Shown here: piece after piece, positions 15,523 to 24,889 of the stretch
How positions within the stretch are numbered: the first letter of the stretch is position 1
Layout of the letters: each line of letters opens with the position of its first letter
Assembly (NCBI GenBank): GCA_903847285.1
Contig: CAINDH010000286.1
Span: 1-25,537, forward strand
Source: an uncultured Verrucomicrobia subdivision 3 bacterium
GTDB taxonomy: Bacteria > Verrucomicrobiota > Verrucomicrobiae > Limisphaerales > UBA11358
Direction: 5' to 3'
Length of the DNA stretch: 25,537 nucleotides
Program-made: the position numbers and the translations under genes
The notes under the pieces: generated by a model
Told to the model about the DNA's origin: nothing
Seen by the model: only the letters and a program-made list of their open reading frames with translations
The model's database searches: none

Positions 15523-16938
15523 TTATTTTTTAGCTGTTACCGAATATTCGCCAACAAGCGAATTGAGATACTTTTCGAGATTGGTGTAGCCGTCGCCGTT
15601 TAAATCTTTGTTCGCGTCGCTGGCGTCGCTCGGATTCAAACCGTGAGTTTTCTCCCACGCATCAGGGATGCCGTCGCCATCGGTGTCCCAATTGGCCGTG
15701 CGATGAACTTCAGGATAATTGTCCCACCCGCCGACATCATCCTGCGAATCCGGCAGGCCGGGAATGCCCGTCTTACTGCCTTTGTATTTCACCGTGCCAC
15801 TGCGGACTTCAGCGATGATGCGCGTATCATGTTCATCGAGCGCGGGAAAATTGCAGCCGACATCGGCGAGAACATTCGTGTAAGCCTGCTCTGCTGTATG
15901 GGTATTCACAAATGATGGGAAAAATTCTTTATCCACCCACGCGCTGTAAGTCTCCGGCAGCTTGCCGCCACGCTCCGTGGTCATTTCGCGCCCGGCTTCC
16001 TGGTTCGTCAAACCGAAATGGCCGGGCATGACGTTGCCAGCGAAATAGTATTGTTGTGTGCCGGGAAAGCCGCCGTATTGCGCGTTGAGCGCGTAGAAAA
16101 AATCCGTGGCCGGACCGGGCTGGTAATAGTTGTTCACGAAGTTGACCTCGTGCGCGCCACCGTCGGTGGCGCGATGTTTCCAATTGAAGACGACATTGTT
16201 TCGCAAATCCATGCGGCCGGAATAAGTGGATGTTTTCTTTTCCAGTCCACCCGCAAGACTCCAGTTGCGGCCTTCATTGTTAGCCAAAAGATTGTGATGG
16301 AAGCTACCGATGTCGCCGCCGATGCTCGCGGCGTAGCCGTGCTGCGTGCCGGGCGGATATTTTTTGTGGCCGGCAGCGTTGAGCGCTTCGGAAATTAAGT
16401 TGCGCTGGAACGTGATGTTCTTGGCGCTGCGCGAACTGAAGGCCTCATCCAACGTCCAACTGATCGAGCAGTGGTCAATGATGCAATTGTTCGCCGAGGC
16501 CATGCCCATGCCGTCGAGCGTGGTGCCGGAAAGATTTCCAGGACGCACACGCAGGTAGCGGATGATGACATTGGTCGCTCCCAGCATTCCGAAATTGTAT
16601 TTGCGCAGACAGATGCCTTTGCCCGGCGCGGTCTGCCCCGCAATGGTAAGATTGGAATTGGTCGGCCGAATGATGAGCCGCGATTCAAGCGTGATCAGGC
16701 CAGAGACATCGAAGACCACGGTGCGTGCGCCGGCGGCCTCGACGGCTTCGCGCAAGCTACCGGGACCGGCGTCATTCAAGTTGGTGACGCGCAGCACGCG
16801 TCCGCCGCGTCCGCCGGCTGATAAACGTCCGTAGCCTTCCGCCGTGGGGAACGCGAGTTGGCTATCTGCCAAAGCTTGCAGAGGAATCAAAGCCAAACCG
16901 GCAATCGCGGTGAAAAATAGGAGCGGAAATATTTTCAT
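15523..16938 (-). CDS. Secreted pectate-lyase-like protein with calcium-binding tail (lyase 1)
   Basis: 471 residues, signal peptide 1-24 (ALA before DS). Beta-helix lyase features: FPTAEGYGR at 30-38, GGRGGRVLRVTNLND at 42-56, GPGSLREAVE at 59-68, DHCSISWTLDE at 155-165, HRATDGGAH and NYYQPGP. The C-terminus carries two type-3 Ca2+ repeats (DTDGDGIPDAWEKTHGLNP and DLNGDGYTNLEKYLN), as seen in many verrucomicrobial secreted enzymes. First gene of the seven-gene operon, preceded by a TTGACA word near 16974-16979 and by the terminator of the neighbouring surface-protein gene. It is a clear paralogue of the next gene. Cleavage of polygalacturonate or rhamnogalacturonan is likely; the exact polymer is not proven. 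Confidence 0.88.
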   Translation of the reverse strand: MKIFPLLFFTAIAGLALIPLQALADSQLAFPTAEGYGRLSAGGRGGRVLRVTNLNDAGPGSLREAVEAAGARTVVFDVSGLITLESRLIIRPTNSNLTIAGQTAPGKGICLRKYNFGMLGATNVIIRYLRVRPGNLSGTTLDGMGMASANNCIIDHCSISWTLDEAFSSRSAKNITFQRNLISEALNAAGHKKYPPGTQHGYAASIGGDIGSFHHNLLANNEGRNWSLAGGLEKKTSTYSGRMDLRNNVVFNWKHRATDGGAHEVNFVNNYYQPGPATDFFYALNAQYGGFPGTQQYYFAGNVMPGHFGLTNQEAGREMTTERGGKLPETYSAWVDKEFFPSFVNTHTAEQAYTNVLADVGCNFPALDEHDTRIIAEVRSGTVKYKGSKTGIPGLPDSQDDVGGWDNYPEVHRTANWDTDGDGIPDAWEKTHGLNPSDASDANKDLNGDGYTNLEKYLNSLVGEYSVTAKK

Positions 16939-16950
16939 TGGTAACGGGAC

Positions 16951-16979
16951 AGACGTATGGCGATAACTTTGGTTGTCAA
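16951..16979 (-). promoter_or_regulatory. Possible promoter of the lyase operon
   Basis: On the minus strand a perfect TTGACA lies at 16979-16974. After 16-17 bases only a poor -10 (TACGTC) is seen, so the -10 is unconvincing. It sits between the terminator at 17001-17038 and the lyase ATG at 16938, which is where a promoter is needed. AATTA/TAATT arms at 16978-16995 overlap the -35. Confidence 0.3.
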
Positions 16980-17000
16980 TTATTTGAAATTAATTCTGGC

Positions 17001-17038
17001 AATAAAAAGCCGGGGCTAAGTTTGCACTCAACCCCGGC
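17001..17038 (-). terminator. Rho-independent terminator of the surface-protein gene
   Basis: GCCGGGG at 17009-17015 pairs perfectly with CCCCGGC at 17032-17038. Read on the minus strand, the stem is followed directly by CTTTTTATT. It lies 19 bp past the stop of the gene ending at 17057 and separates it from the lyase operon. Confidence 0.85.
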
Positions 17039-17056
17039 GATGATTTTACTATTAGC

Positions 17057-20000
17057 TCACGGGAATGTGAGACGGTAAAACACGTTGTTGGTCGTGATGG
17101 TGTTGGTCAGGATAACGGTAGTATTTGTCCAGGAACCAGCGACACTGGTCCAAGCATTGGTGGAATTCACACCTTCGCCCAGTGGCACAATCTTATTCTG
17201 CAAACGCCAACCGTAGTTGGCCGCATCCCAAGAAAATTGGCCTATGATGTTTGTGCCGGAGTCAAACGTGAATGTGTTCGTGAAGAAAGGCCCATTATTG
17301 GTGGTAACACCAATCACGCCAGCAGGCCACAACTGGGTCAAATCCCAAGCCAAACCAGGTCCCGGTGTTGCTGGGCTGATGACCGGATAGGTGTTTGTAG
17401 AAGTTCCGGTCGGGGTCGGACTACCACCGCCGTTATATTGGAACATGGTAAACGATTGTCCGGCGGCAAAGGAACCACTGACGTTGGTGATGACTATCGT
17501 GCAGCCATTTTGCGACCGAACCGTGGAGCTACCGCCAAAGTCCTGATAACCAGAAAGCAGCTTAGTATTTTGCGAACCGGTGATATCAACCTTGAAGATG
17601 TTCGTGGAACCTTGCGACAACAACACGCGGCCAGGGAATCCAGCGACCAGAGCACCATAAACGGTCGTGGTGCCGACGCCATTGCCACCCGGTATGATAA
17701 TCGCACCTGAATTCGCAGTGAAAGTGCCGGAGAGTGTGGTTGAACCTTCACCGCTGTCGTTGAACGTGCCACTAATTCCAAGGCTCGCACCGGTAATGTT
17801 CCCGCGATTAACAAACACGCCACCAGTGCTAACCGATGAAGCACTGCCAATGCTAGCAAAGCTAGCTCCCGGGTTGTTGACCAGCAGACCACCAGAGTTC
17901 ACGGCAAAAGTGCCATTCATGGTGCCTGCATTGGTTACAACACCAGAACTTTGAACCACCAAATTGCCATTTACAGATCCGAAAGTAGTAGACACGCCTG
18001 CACAGGTAAGATTGCCACCAATGGTGCCAAGGAAGTTCACAACCGCACCTGAGCCCACCACTACGGATGCAATTGAACCCGCTCCGGTCAAAGTTCCGGC
18101 ATTTACGTTAACAGAAACCGAAGTTGTTGCGTCAACAATAAGTTCGTTGGTTCCATTCTTCGTCAAGACGGCGCTGCCAATGATGCTTCCGCCACCGCTA
18201 TTATTAAGAGTATAGAGGTTGGCATTGTTGGTCATGGTAGCAGATCCAGGCAGAATCACGGCGCTTGCGTCCAAGCTGATGCTGAACTGCGAAGCAGTGT
18301 CATCAAATGCCACATTGTCACCAGCCGCAAAGTTGGTGTGCAAACCTGTCGTCAAGTCCAGCCAGTTGGCCGTGGAATTGTCCCAAGTGGCGGATGAATA
18401 CCCTTTCCACAACAAGTTTTTTGGCGTGTTCAGAATAATTTGGAAGTTCTGCTGGTTGGCATCGGTCCCATCCGTAACAATTTGGCCATTGATACCGCTT
18501 AAGTTGAATACGGTAAAATTCGGTGCCGCACCGGCATAGCGTTTGAACAACGGAATCTGTGATCCGTTCGTCAGGCTCAAAGGGTTCTTGATCGCCGCGA
18601 TAACGAAGCTATTGCTGCCCACATAGTTGATGTTGGTCGCATACAGTGCGGCCACAGTGCTGGTAGAGTTCAAAGTCAACGTCAAGGTTGAGCCGTTGGC
18701 AAACGTGATAAAGTCCAAAGCCTGAGATGGGCTGGCAATGTAGTTGGAAACATTCAAGCTTGCGCTGTTGCTTACAAACATCCAGTTGTTCCTGGAAGCC
18801 AAATAAACCGGCCCACCAACATTGATGGTGTTTGCAAACAAAGATCCACCATCACGAATCGTTACTTCGCCGTATTCGGTGTTACCAGCGGAACCCAAAC
18901 CGTTAGGATTACTTTCGACGGTGTATCCAAGCGTTAGGGATTTATTAATCTTGATTACACCCGTATTACTGACCGTCAATTGACCCTCGCAGTAGCCGCT
19001 ATAGCCATAATTGGCATTGGTCGCCTCGCCCGCGTGTTCGCGAAAACCAAGAATCATGGTGTTCGCATCAAGAATGCCTTTGCCCATCAGGAAAAAGCCT
19101 TGGTAGTTGGGCGTGCTGGTTGACTGTATCTTTACGCGGTCACGTCCGATATAGAAGCGATCCACCAACATATCCAAAGTTCCTTTGGTAAAATCAACTG
19201 TTGCTTTGATGTTGCTATTCGCCGTGTTAGTAGCACCACCATCAGCCTCGGTGAATACCGACATACGCCCGCCGTTCGTGCCACGAAAAATGGCGATCGG
19301 GTTGCTGGCGGCAAAAATTGGATTGAACACCACGTTGCCGCGGCTATTGGGGCCGACGAAGCAAACGCTGTCTACGTTAAAAATGTTTGAAATGCCAAGA
19401 TTGATGTTTGGCTGCGTGCCTGAACCGCTTAATTCTGATGCTTGCAGAACGGTCAAGCTGTAGTGACGATTGTCGGAATTTGTGTAGTTGTATGGATCGG
19501 CGTAGACCGCCTTGATGATGTTTGTCCGGGCCAAGCTGGCCGTCGGGATTGCACTTCGGGGCTGACCACTATAGGAATTAAAATCATTCCAATTGCGGTA
19601 ATTCGGAAACAGGCTGTAATCGGCTAAGCTAAACTGGTTCACTTCTGTGACCAACGTGGCAAGACCAGAAAAGTCCATCGTGTATGCCACCTGATTGTCA
19701 ACGTAGCTGGTGAAGTTGGCCGCCTTGTTCGTTACCGCCAGAGTTCCGCCGCCAACCATGACAATGTTCATGCCGCTGGCCAAACTTGAAAACACGTTCA
19801 AATAGTCTTTCATAAGACCGAAGCCCTTGGTGCCGCCAACACCCAACGTCGCACCGGGATCAATACGCACTGTAAAAAATTTAGAACCATTGTTGGTTGG
19901 CGCAAACCGCAGCGAGGCAATACTTGCATCCGCCGTGACAAACACGTTGGTAATGGTCGCGGCATTGGTCGTGCCTGCCTGACCAAACACCACATCGTCA

Positions 20001-20569
20001 TTCGCGCCCGGAGCGGAACCGCTAGCCCAGTTGCCGCCATTGTTCCAATTCGTGCTGGCTCCGGACAGGTAGCTCGCCCCAGTCCAAAGCGAAGCCACTT
20101 GCAAATCGAAATTCCAACTATTCACCGCGCCGCCACTGGCATTCAAACTCAAGGGATACAAGCCCTGCGCCACTGTGCCATTCAAGGTGATAGTGATGAG
20201 CAGATTGGTGGTAATGATTGAGGACGGAAGCCCGCCATCCAATGGTAATGCGCCGTTAGTTCCAGAAATGGTCGCCGTCGCCCCAGATGGCAGTCCGGAG
20301 ATATCAAAACGCACCGGATTTACCAGCGAGCCAACTGAGCAAAGATTGGTAAACGACAGCGAGCCATTGTATGATAACGGAGCCGTGACGCGGACAACTG
20401 GTGTGCGGAAGCGCGCGGTTTGAGCCTGTGCCGAGGAGGCGAGCACGGTTAACAAAAACATGGCGGCAACCAGAAACCCGCTTGCGCGAGCAATGGTATC
20501 AACGATGGTGGGATTGCTTCCCCGCAAACAATTGCGAAGAACCGATGATGGGATGGGGTTCTGATTCAT
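17057..20569 (-). CDS. Large secreted surface protein with autotransporter-like strand repeats
   Basis: 1170 residues. A long basic leader and hydrophobic core end in ASSAQAQ near residue 50, a Sec signal peptide. The rest is rich in Ser, Thr, Asn and Gly. Two W-x-G...NW...W/D segments (LWTGASYLSGASTNWN near 160, LLWKGYSSATWDNSTANW near 710) resemble the start of autotransporter-associated beta-strand repeats, and residues about 800-960 are short beta-helix turns (GNL-V-SSG-V-N-G type). No outer-membrane barrel is evident at the C-terminus. It ends instead in a roughly 70-residue module (FSWDAANYGWRLQ ... NNVFYRLTFP) common in Verrucomicrobiota. A role in surface structure, adhesion or glycan binding is inferred. 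The gene follows the prepilin-like gene by 51 nt and has its own terminator. Confidence 0.75.
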   Translation of the reverse strand: MNQNPIPSSVLRNCLRGSNPTIVDTIARASGFLVAAMFLLTVLASSAQAQTARFRTPVVRVTAPLSYNGSLSFTNLCSVGSLVNPVRFDISGLPSGATATISGTNGALPLDGGLPSSIITTNLLITITLNGTVAQGLYPLSLNASGGAVNSWNFDLQVASLWTGASYLSGASTNWNNGGNWASGSAPGANDDVVFGQAGTTNAATITNVFVTADASIASLRFAPTNNGSKFFTVRIDPGATLGVGGTKGFGLMKDYLNVFSSLASGMNIVMVGGGTLAVTNKAANFTSYVDNQVAYTMDFSGLATLVTEVNQFSLADYSLFPNYRNWNDFNSYSGQPRSAIPTASLARTNIIKAVYADPYNYTNSDNRHYSLTVLQASELSGSGTQPNINLGISNIFNVDSVCFVGPNSRGNVVFNPIFAASNPIAIFRGTNGGRMSVFTEADGGATNTANSNIKATVDFTKGTLDMLVDRFYIGRDRVKIQSTSTPNYQGFFLMGKGILDANTMILGFREHAGEATNANYGYSGYCEGQLTVSNTGVIKINKSLTLGYTVESNPNGLGSAGNTEYGEVTIRDGGSLFANTINVGGPVYLASRNNWMFVSNSASLNVSNYIASPSQALDFITFANGSTLTLTLNSTSTVAALYATNINYVGSNSFVIAAIKNPLSLTNGSQIPLFKRYAGAAPNFTVFNLSGINGQIVTDGTDANQQNFQIILNTPKNLLWKGYSSATWDNSTANWLDLTTGLHTNFAAGDNVAFDDTASQFSISLDASAVILPGSATMTNNANLYTLNNSGGGSIIGSAVLTKNGTNELIVDATTSVSVNVNAGTLTGAGSIASVVVGSGAVVNFLGTIGGNLTCAGVSTTFGSVNGNLVVQSSGVVTNAGTMNGTFAVNSGGLLVNNPGASFASIGSASSVSTGGVFVNRGNITGASLGISGTFNDSGEGSTTLSGTFTANSGAIIIPGGNGVGTTTVYGALVAGFPGRVLLSQGSTNIFKVDITGSQNTKLLSGYQDFGGSSTVRSQNGCTIVITNVSGSFAAGQSFTMFQYNGGGSPTPTGTSTNTYPVISPATPGPGLAWDLTQLWPAGVIGVTTNNGPFFTNTFTFDSGTNIIGQFSWDAANYGWRLQNKIVPLGEGVNSTNAWTSVAGSWTNTTVILTNTITTNNVFYRLTFP

Positions 20570-20620
20570 AGGTATTTGGTTTTAGTTGCGGGCAGAAAAA
20601 AAAATTATTACTCGTAAAAA

Positions 20621-21466
<846 letters not shown>

Positions 21467-21553
21467 TATTTCAATTGGTGATGCCAGACAGTAGCACAGC
21501 CCCGCAGCAACTGATAATACGAAAACACGCATTTCATTTAAGAATACTGCCAA

Positions 21554-21613
21554 CCACGGCGTTAGAACGCGTGGATTAACTCAACGCGTTTCACAAGCTG
21601 AAACCAACTGGTT
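21554..21613. promoter_or_regulatory. Three palindromes in the rhamnosidase promoter region
   Basis: Imperfect CCACG...CGTGG arms lie at 21554-21574. A perfect inverted repeat GTTTCA-CAAGC-TGAAAC lies at 21588-21604. AACCA-AC-TGGTT lies at 21602-21613, overlapping it. The word AACGCG occurs twice nearby. They are 70-130 bp before the rhamnosidase ATG and also upstream of the divergent prepilin-like gene, a fitting place for operators. No regulator gene is in view. Confidence 0.45.
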
Positions 21614-21686
21614 CCTGTGGGACAAAAAAGTTTTTGAAACTCTTCTGGAATCTCCGCCGTCCGTTCCTGACACTGCCTACTGCATC

Positions 21687-24404
21687 ATGAAAATTCTAGT
21701 CGCACTCCTAGTTCTGGCATTTGCCCAATTGTCCCAAGCCACGCTGCTCCCTACTGACTTACGTTGCGATTACGCTATCAATCCCACAACTGTGGACGCG
21801 GTGAATCCACGGCTGTCTTGGCAATTGTCGGGCAGTGGGATAAACCGAAAACAGTTGGCGTATGAAATCATGGCGGCCTCCACAGTCAAAAATCTGGCGC
21901 GCGGTGATGGCGATCTCTGGAAAAGCGGAAAAATATTTTCTGACGAATCCATTCAAATTCCCTACACCGGAAAAACTCTGGGAACTTCACGGCCGGTGTT
22001 CTGGAAAGTTCGCGTGTGGGATGAAAGCGGAAACGCCTCAGCCTGGAGCAAGCCCGCGTCATGGACGATGGGCGTGCTGACCAAAGCTGACTGGCACGCG
22101 CAGTGGATCGGCGCGGCAGACAAAGATATTTCTTCGCTGCAGTTGCGTCGTGATTTCACCATCAAACCCGGCCTCATACGCGCGCTCATCAATATTTGCG
22201 GCCTCGGCCAATACGAATTGACGCTCAATGGCAAAAAAGTCGGCGACGATTTTCTTTCCCCCGGTTGGACGAAGTATGATGCGACCTGTCTCTACGACAC
22301 ACGCGACATCACATCGGCCTTGCAACGTGGTCAGAACGCCATTGGCATCGAGCTTGGCAACGGCATGTATAATGCGCTCGGCAGCGGACGCTTCACTAAG
22401 TTCAAACGTTCCTTCGGCCAGCAGCAAGCCATCGCCCAGATCCGCCTCGAATATGCTGACGGCTCCGTGGAAATCATCGGCACCGATGGCTCGTGGAAAA
22501 CTTCTCCCGGCCCTATCACCTTCAATACGATTTATGGCGGCGAAGATTTGGATGCACGGTTGGTTCAATGCTGTTGGAACAAACCCGGCTTCGATGATTC
22601 CAAGTGGTCGCCCGCAATCACGCTCGCCGGGCCGGGCGGAGAATTGCGCGGGCTCTCTTGCGCCGCACCGCCGTTGAAATTATTCGAGACGCATCAAGGC
22701 AAAGCCATCCACACGCTCTCGAATGGCGATGTCGTTTATGATCTCGGTCAAAACGCCTCGCACGTTCCTGTGATCACGGTTACTGGCGCGACGGGTAGCA
22801 AGGTCAGCGTGATGCCTTCCGAATTGCTCGGACCCGACGACGGCGTGGATCAGAAATCCATGGGCGCGGGAAAACGCGGCGGTTACTTGAGCGAATTCAC
22901 CAAGGGCACTGACGACACCGAGACTTGGTCGCCGAAATTTAATTTCGTTGGCTGCCGCTATTATCAGATTCATCTCACGCCCGCCGTCACGAATGACGCG
23001 CTGCCGAAAATCAAATCTGTCGCCGCGCGCGTGATGCATTCGTCGTCTGAGCCCGTTGGCGAATTTGAATGTTCCAACGATCTCTTCAATCGCACGCGCA
23101 AACTCGTCCGCTGGGCGCAGCGCAGCAACATGCTCAGCCTGCTCACCGATTGTCCGCACCGCGAAAAACTCGGCTGGCTGGAGCAAGCCCACCTCAATGG
23201 CCCCGGCATCCGCTACGAATTCGCGCTTGACCAATTGTTCACCAAGACGTTGAACGACATCGCGGATTCCCAGCTCACCAACGGCCTCGTGACCACCACC
23301 GCGCCGGAATACGCCATCTTCGCCGACAAGACCGACACCGCGCATCTGCGAAACGGTTTCGGCGATTCACCCGAGTGGAGCGCGGCGTTCATCCTCGTGC
23401 CGTGGCAGCAATACGAATTCAGCGGCGACCTCGAATTGTTCCGCCGTCATTACTCCGCCATGCAAGCTTACATCGCCTATCTCGGCACACGCGCGAACAA
23501 CAGCATCTTGGATTACGGCCTCGGCGATTGGTATGACCTCGGCCCCAACAAACCTGGTGTCTCGCAGCTCACGCCGCGCGCGCTCACCGCCACCGCCTTT
23601 TATTTTGAGAACGTCCGGACGCTCGGCCGAGCCGCTGCGTTGATCGGCAAAACGGAAGACGCTCAACATTACGCCGCGCTCGCCGAAAAAATCCGCGCCG
23701 CGTTCAACGAAAAATTCTATCACGCCACCACCGGCAGCTATGCCACCGGCTCGCAATGCGCCAATGCCATTCCGCTCGTCATGGGCTTGTGCGAAACCGC
23801 GAACCGCCCCGTCGTGCTCGACGCCATCGTGCGCGACATCCACGAACACAATACCGCCAACACCGCCGGTGATGTGGGCTATCGCTACGTCTTGCGCGCG
23901 CTCGCCGACGGTGGTCGCAGTGACGTGATTTTCGACATCAACAACCAGACCAATAAACCCGGTTACGGCATGCAGCTCGCGAAAGGCAAAACTAGTTTGA
24001 CGGAGGCCTGGGACGGCGGCTCTTCGCAGAATCATTTCATGCTCGGCCAGATTCAGGAATGGTTTTATCACGACCTCGCGGGGATCCAGAACGCGCCGGG
24101 CAGTGCGGGCTTCAAAAACATTCGCATCAACCCGCAACCGGTTGGCGATGTGTCGTGGGTGAAGGCCAGCTACAAATCCATCCGTGGCGAGATCGAAGTG
24201 ATGTGGCAACGCAAAGCCAGCGAGTTCAAGCTGGAAGCGGAAATACCGGCCAACACCACGGCGGAAATCTACGTTCCCGCCGAGTCCGCTGCCGCCGTGA
24301 AAAAGAACACTGCCGCCAAGTTCTTGCGGATGGAAAAAGACCGCGCCGTCTTTGGCGTGGGCTCAGGAAAATGGAAGTTTGAATCGCAGTTGCCGGCGGA
24401 ATAA
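21687..24404 (+). CDS. Secreted GH78 alpha-L-rhamnosidase
   Basis: 905 residues, close to the family's usual 900-1000. Signal peptide 1-18 (SQA). An N-terminal fibronectin-like part (PTDLRCDY, WKVRVWDESG near residues 25-115) precedes the GH78 parts: QWIGA, NGKKVGDDFLSPGWTKYD, GNGMYN, then the (alpha/alpha)6 barrel with DCPHREKLGWLEQ from D488 (E493 is a candidate catalytic acid), YGLGDWYD, and SLTEAWDGGSSQNHF with E773 as candidate base. A C-terminal beta-domain follows. It would release terminal L-rhamnose from pectic or plant glycosides in the periplasm or outside. It is on the opposite strand from the lyase operon and over 4 kb away, but its role fits rhamnogalacturonan breakdown. No clear Shine-Dalgarno site; the ATG is preferred by the signal peptide. 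Confidence 0.93.
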   Translation: MKILVALLVLAFAQLSQATLLPTDLRCDYAINPTTVDAVNPRLSWQLSGSGINRKQLAYEIMAASTVKNLARGDGDLWKSGKIFSDESIQIPYTGKTLGTSRPVFWKVRVWDESGNASAWSKPASWTMGVLTKADWHAQWIGAADKDISSLQLRRDFTIKPGLIRALINICGLGQYELTLNGKKVGDDFLSPGWTKYDATCLYDTRDITSALQRGQNAIGIELGNGMYNALGSGRFTKFKRSFGQQQAIAQIRLEYADGSVEIIGTDGSWKTSPGPITFNTIYGGEDLDARLVQCCWNKPGFDDSKWSPAITLAGPGGELRGLSCAAPPLKLFETHQGKAIHTLSNGDVVYDLGQNASHVPVITVTGATGSKVSVMPSELLGPDDGVDQKSMGAGKRGGYLSEFTKGTDDTETWSPKFNFVGCRYYQIHLTPAVTNDALPKIKSVAARVMHSSSEPVGEFECSNDLFNRTRKLVRWAQRSNMLSLLTDCPHREKLGWLEQAHLNGPGIRYEFALDQLFTKTLNDIADSQLTNGLVTTTAPEYAIFADKTDTAHLRNGFGDSPEWSAAFILVPWQQYEFSGDLELFRRHYSAMQAYIAYLGTRANNSILDYGLGDWYDLGPNKPGVSQLTPRALTATAFYFENVRTLGRAAALIGKTEDAQHYAALAEKIRAAFNEKFYHATTGSYATGSQCANAIPLVMGLCETANRPVVLDAIVRDIHEHNTANTAGDVGYRYVLRALADGGRSDVIFDINNQTNKPGYGMQLAKGKTSLTEAWDGGSSQNHFMLGQIQEWFYHDLAGIQNAPGSAGFKNIRINPQPVGDVSWVKASYKSIRGEIEVMWQRKASEFKLEAEIPANTTAEIYVPAESAAAVKKNTAAKFLRMEKDRAVFGVGSGKWKFESQLPAE

Positions 24405-24473
24405 ACGCCAAGCCGCCAAGTCGCAAGCAAAGAACGCTGGACAGAAACCGGGTGGCAAAATAAAGTCAAAAGC

Positions 24474-24839
24474 ATGATGCAAAAAGAAATGATGCACGCA
24501 CCGCAGAAATTGCGGGGGGGGGTATCGGCCAAAAAATTCTGCATTAAGCTCCTACTGACATTGGCGGTTCTTGCCCCAATTTCATCACCAGCACGGTTTG
24601 AAACAAATGCAGCACCGCCAACACTTTTGATAGCCAGACAAGGAACAAATATTGTTCTTAAAATAATCGGAGGAAACTCATTTTCTTATGCTGTAGAAAT
24701 AAACGATGCACTTGGCACCAATACGAATTGGACTAAAATTCATACAAACACCACCAGTGGTTCCGGGATTGCTTTGTATACCAACTTTAATGCTGTTGTA
24801 GCTTTCCCCAAGCAGTTTTATCGTCTCGAGGCTTTGTAA
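24474..24839 (+). CDS. Small secreted protein with G9 tract and C-terminal FYRL motif
   Basis: 121 residues. It starts with several close ATG codons (24474, 24477, 24489, 24492). A run of nine G (24514-24522) lies between the start and the signal peptide (KFCIKLLLTLAVLAPISS). The mature part, about 80 residues, is a beta-rich domain ending KQFYRLEAL, the same style as the end of the 1170-residue surface protein. No enzyme family is seen. It lies 69 nt after the rhamnosidase and could be read from the same transcript. Slippage in the G run would put the start out of frame with the rest, so expression could switch. A role in surface binding is only a guess. Confidence 0.6.
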   Translation: MMQKEMMHAPQKLRGGVSAKKFCIKLLLTLAVLAPISSPARFETNAAPPTLLIARQGTNIVLKIIGGNSFSYAVEINDALGTNTNWTKIHTNTTSGSGIALYTNFNAVVAFPKQFYRLEAL

Positions 24840-24840
24840 T

Positions 24841-24874
24841 AAAAAAGCCACCGGATTTCTCCAGCGGCTTTTGA
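24841..24874. terminator. Shared terminator between convergent genes
   Basis: AAAAGCCACCGG pairs with CCAGCGGCTTTT, ten of twelve bases, around a short loop. On the minus strand the stem is followed by six T, serving ilvC. On the plus strand it ends in TTTT, serving the small secreted-protein gene, whose stop is at 24839. Confidence 0.75.
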
Positions 24875-24889
24875 ATCTAAAAACTAAAA

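Noticed and set aside
17057..20569. Classical type V autotransporter
   Set aside because: Strand-repeat features are present but no C-terminal barrel was seen; it ends in a FYRL module instead.
21467..21553. 29-residue N-terminal extension of the prepilin-like protein
   Set aside because: Prepilin leaders are short and end at the G-F cleavage site; the inner ATG at 21466 gives a normal 19-residue leader.
23367..24209. 280-codon minus-strand frame inside the rhamnosidase
   Set aside because: Antisense shadow of a firm GH78 gene.
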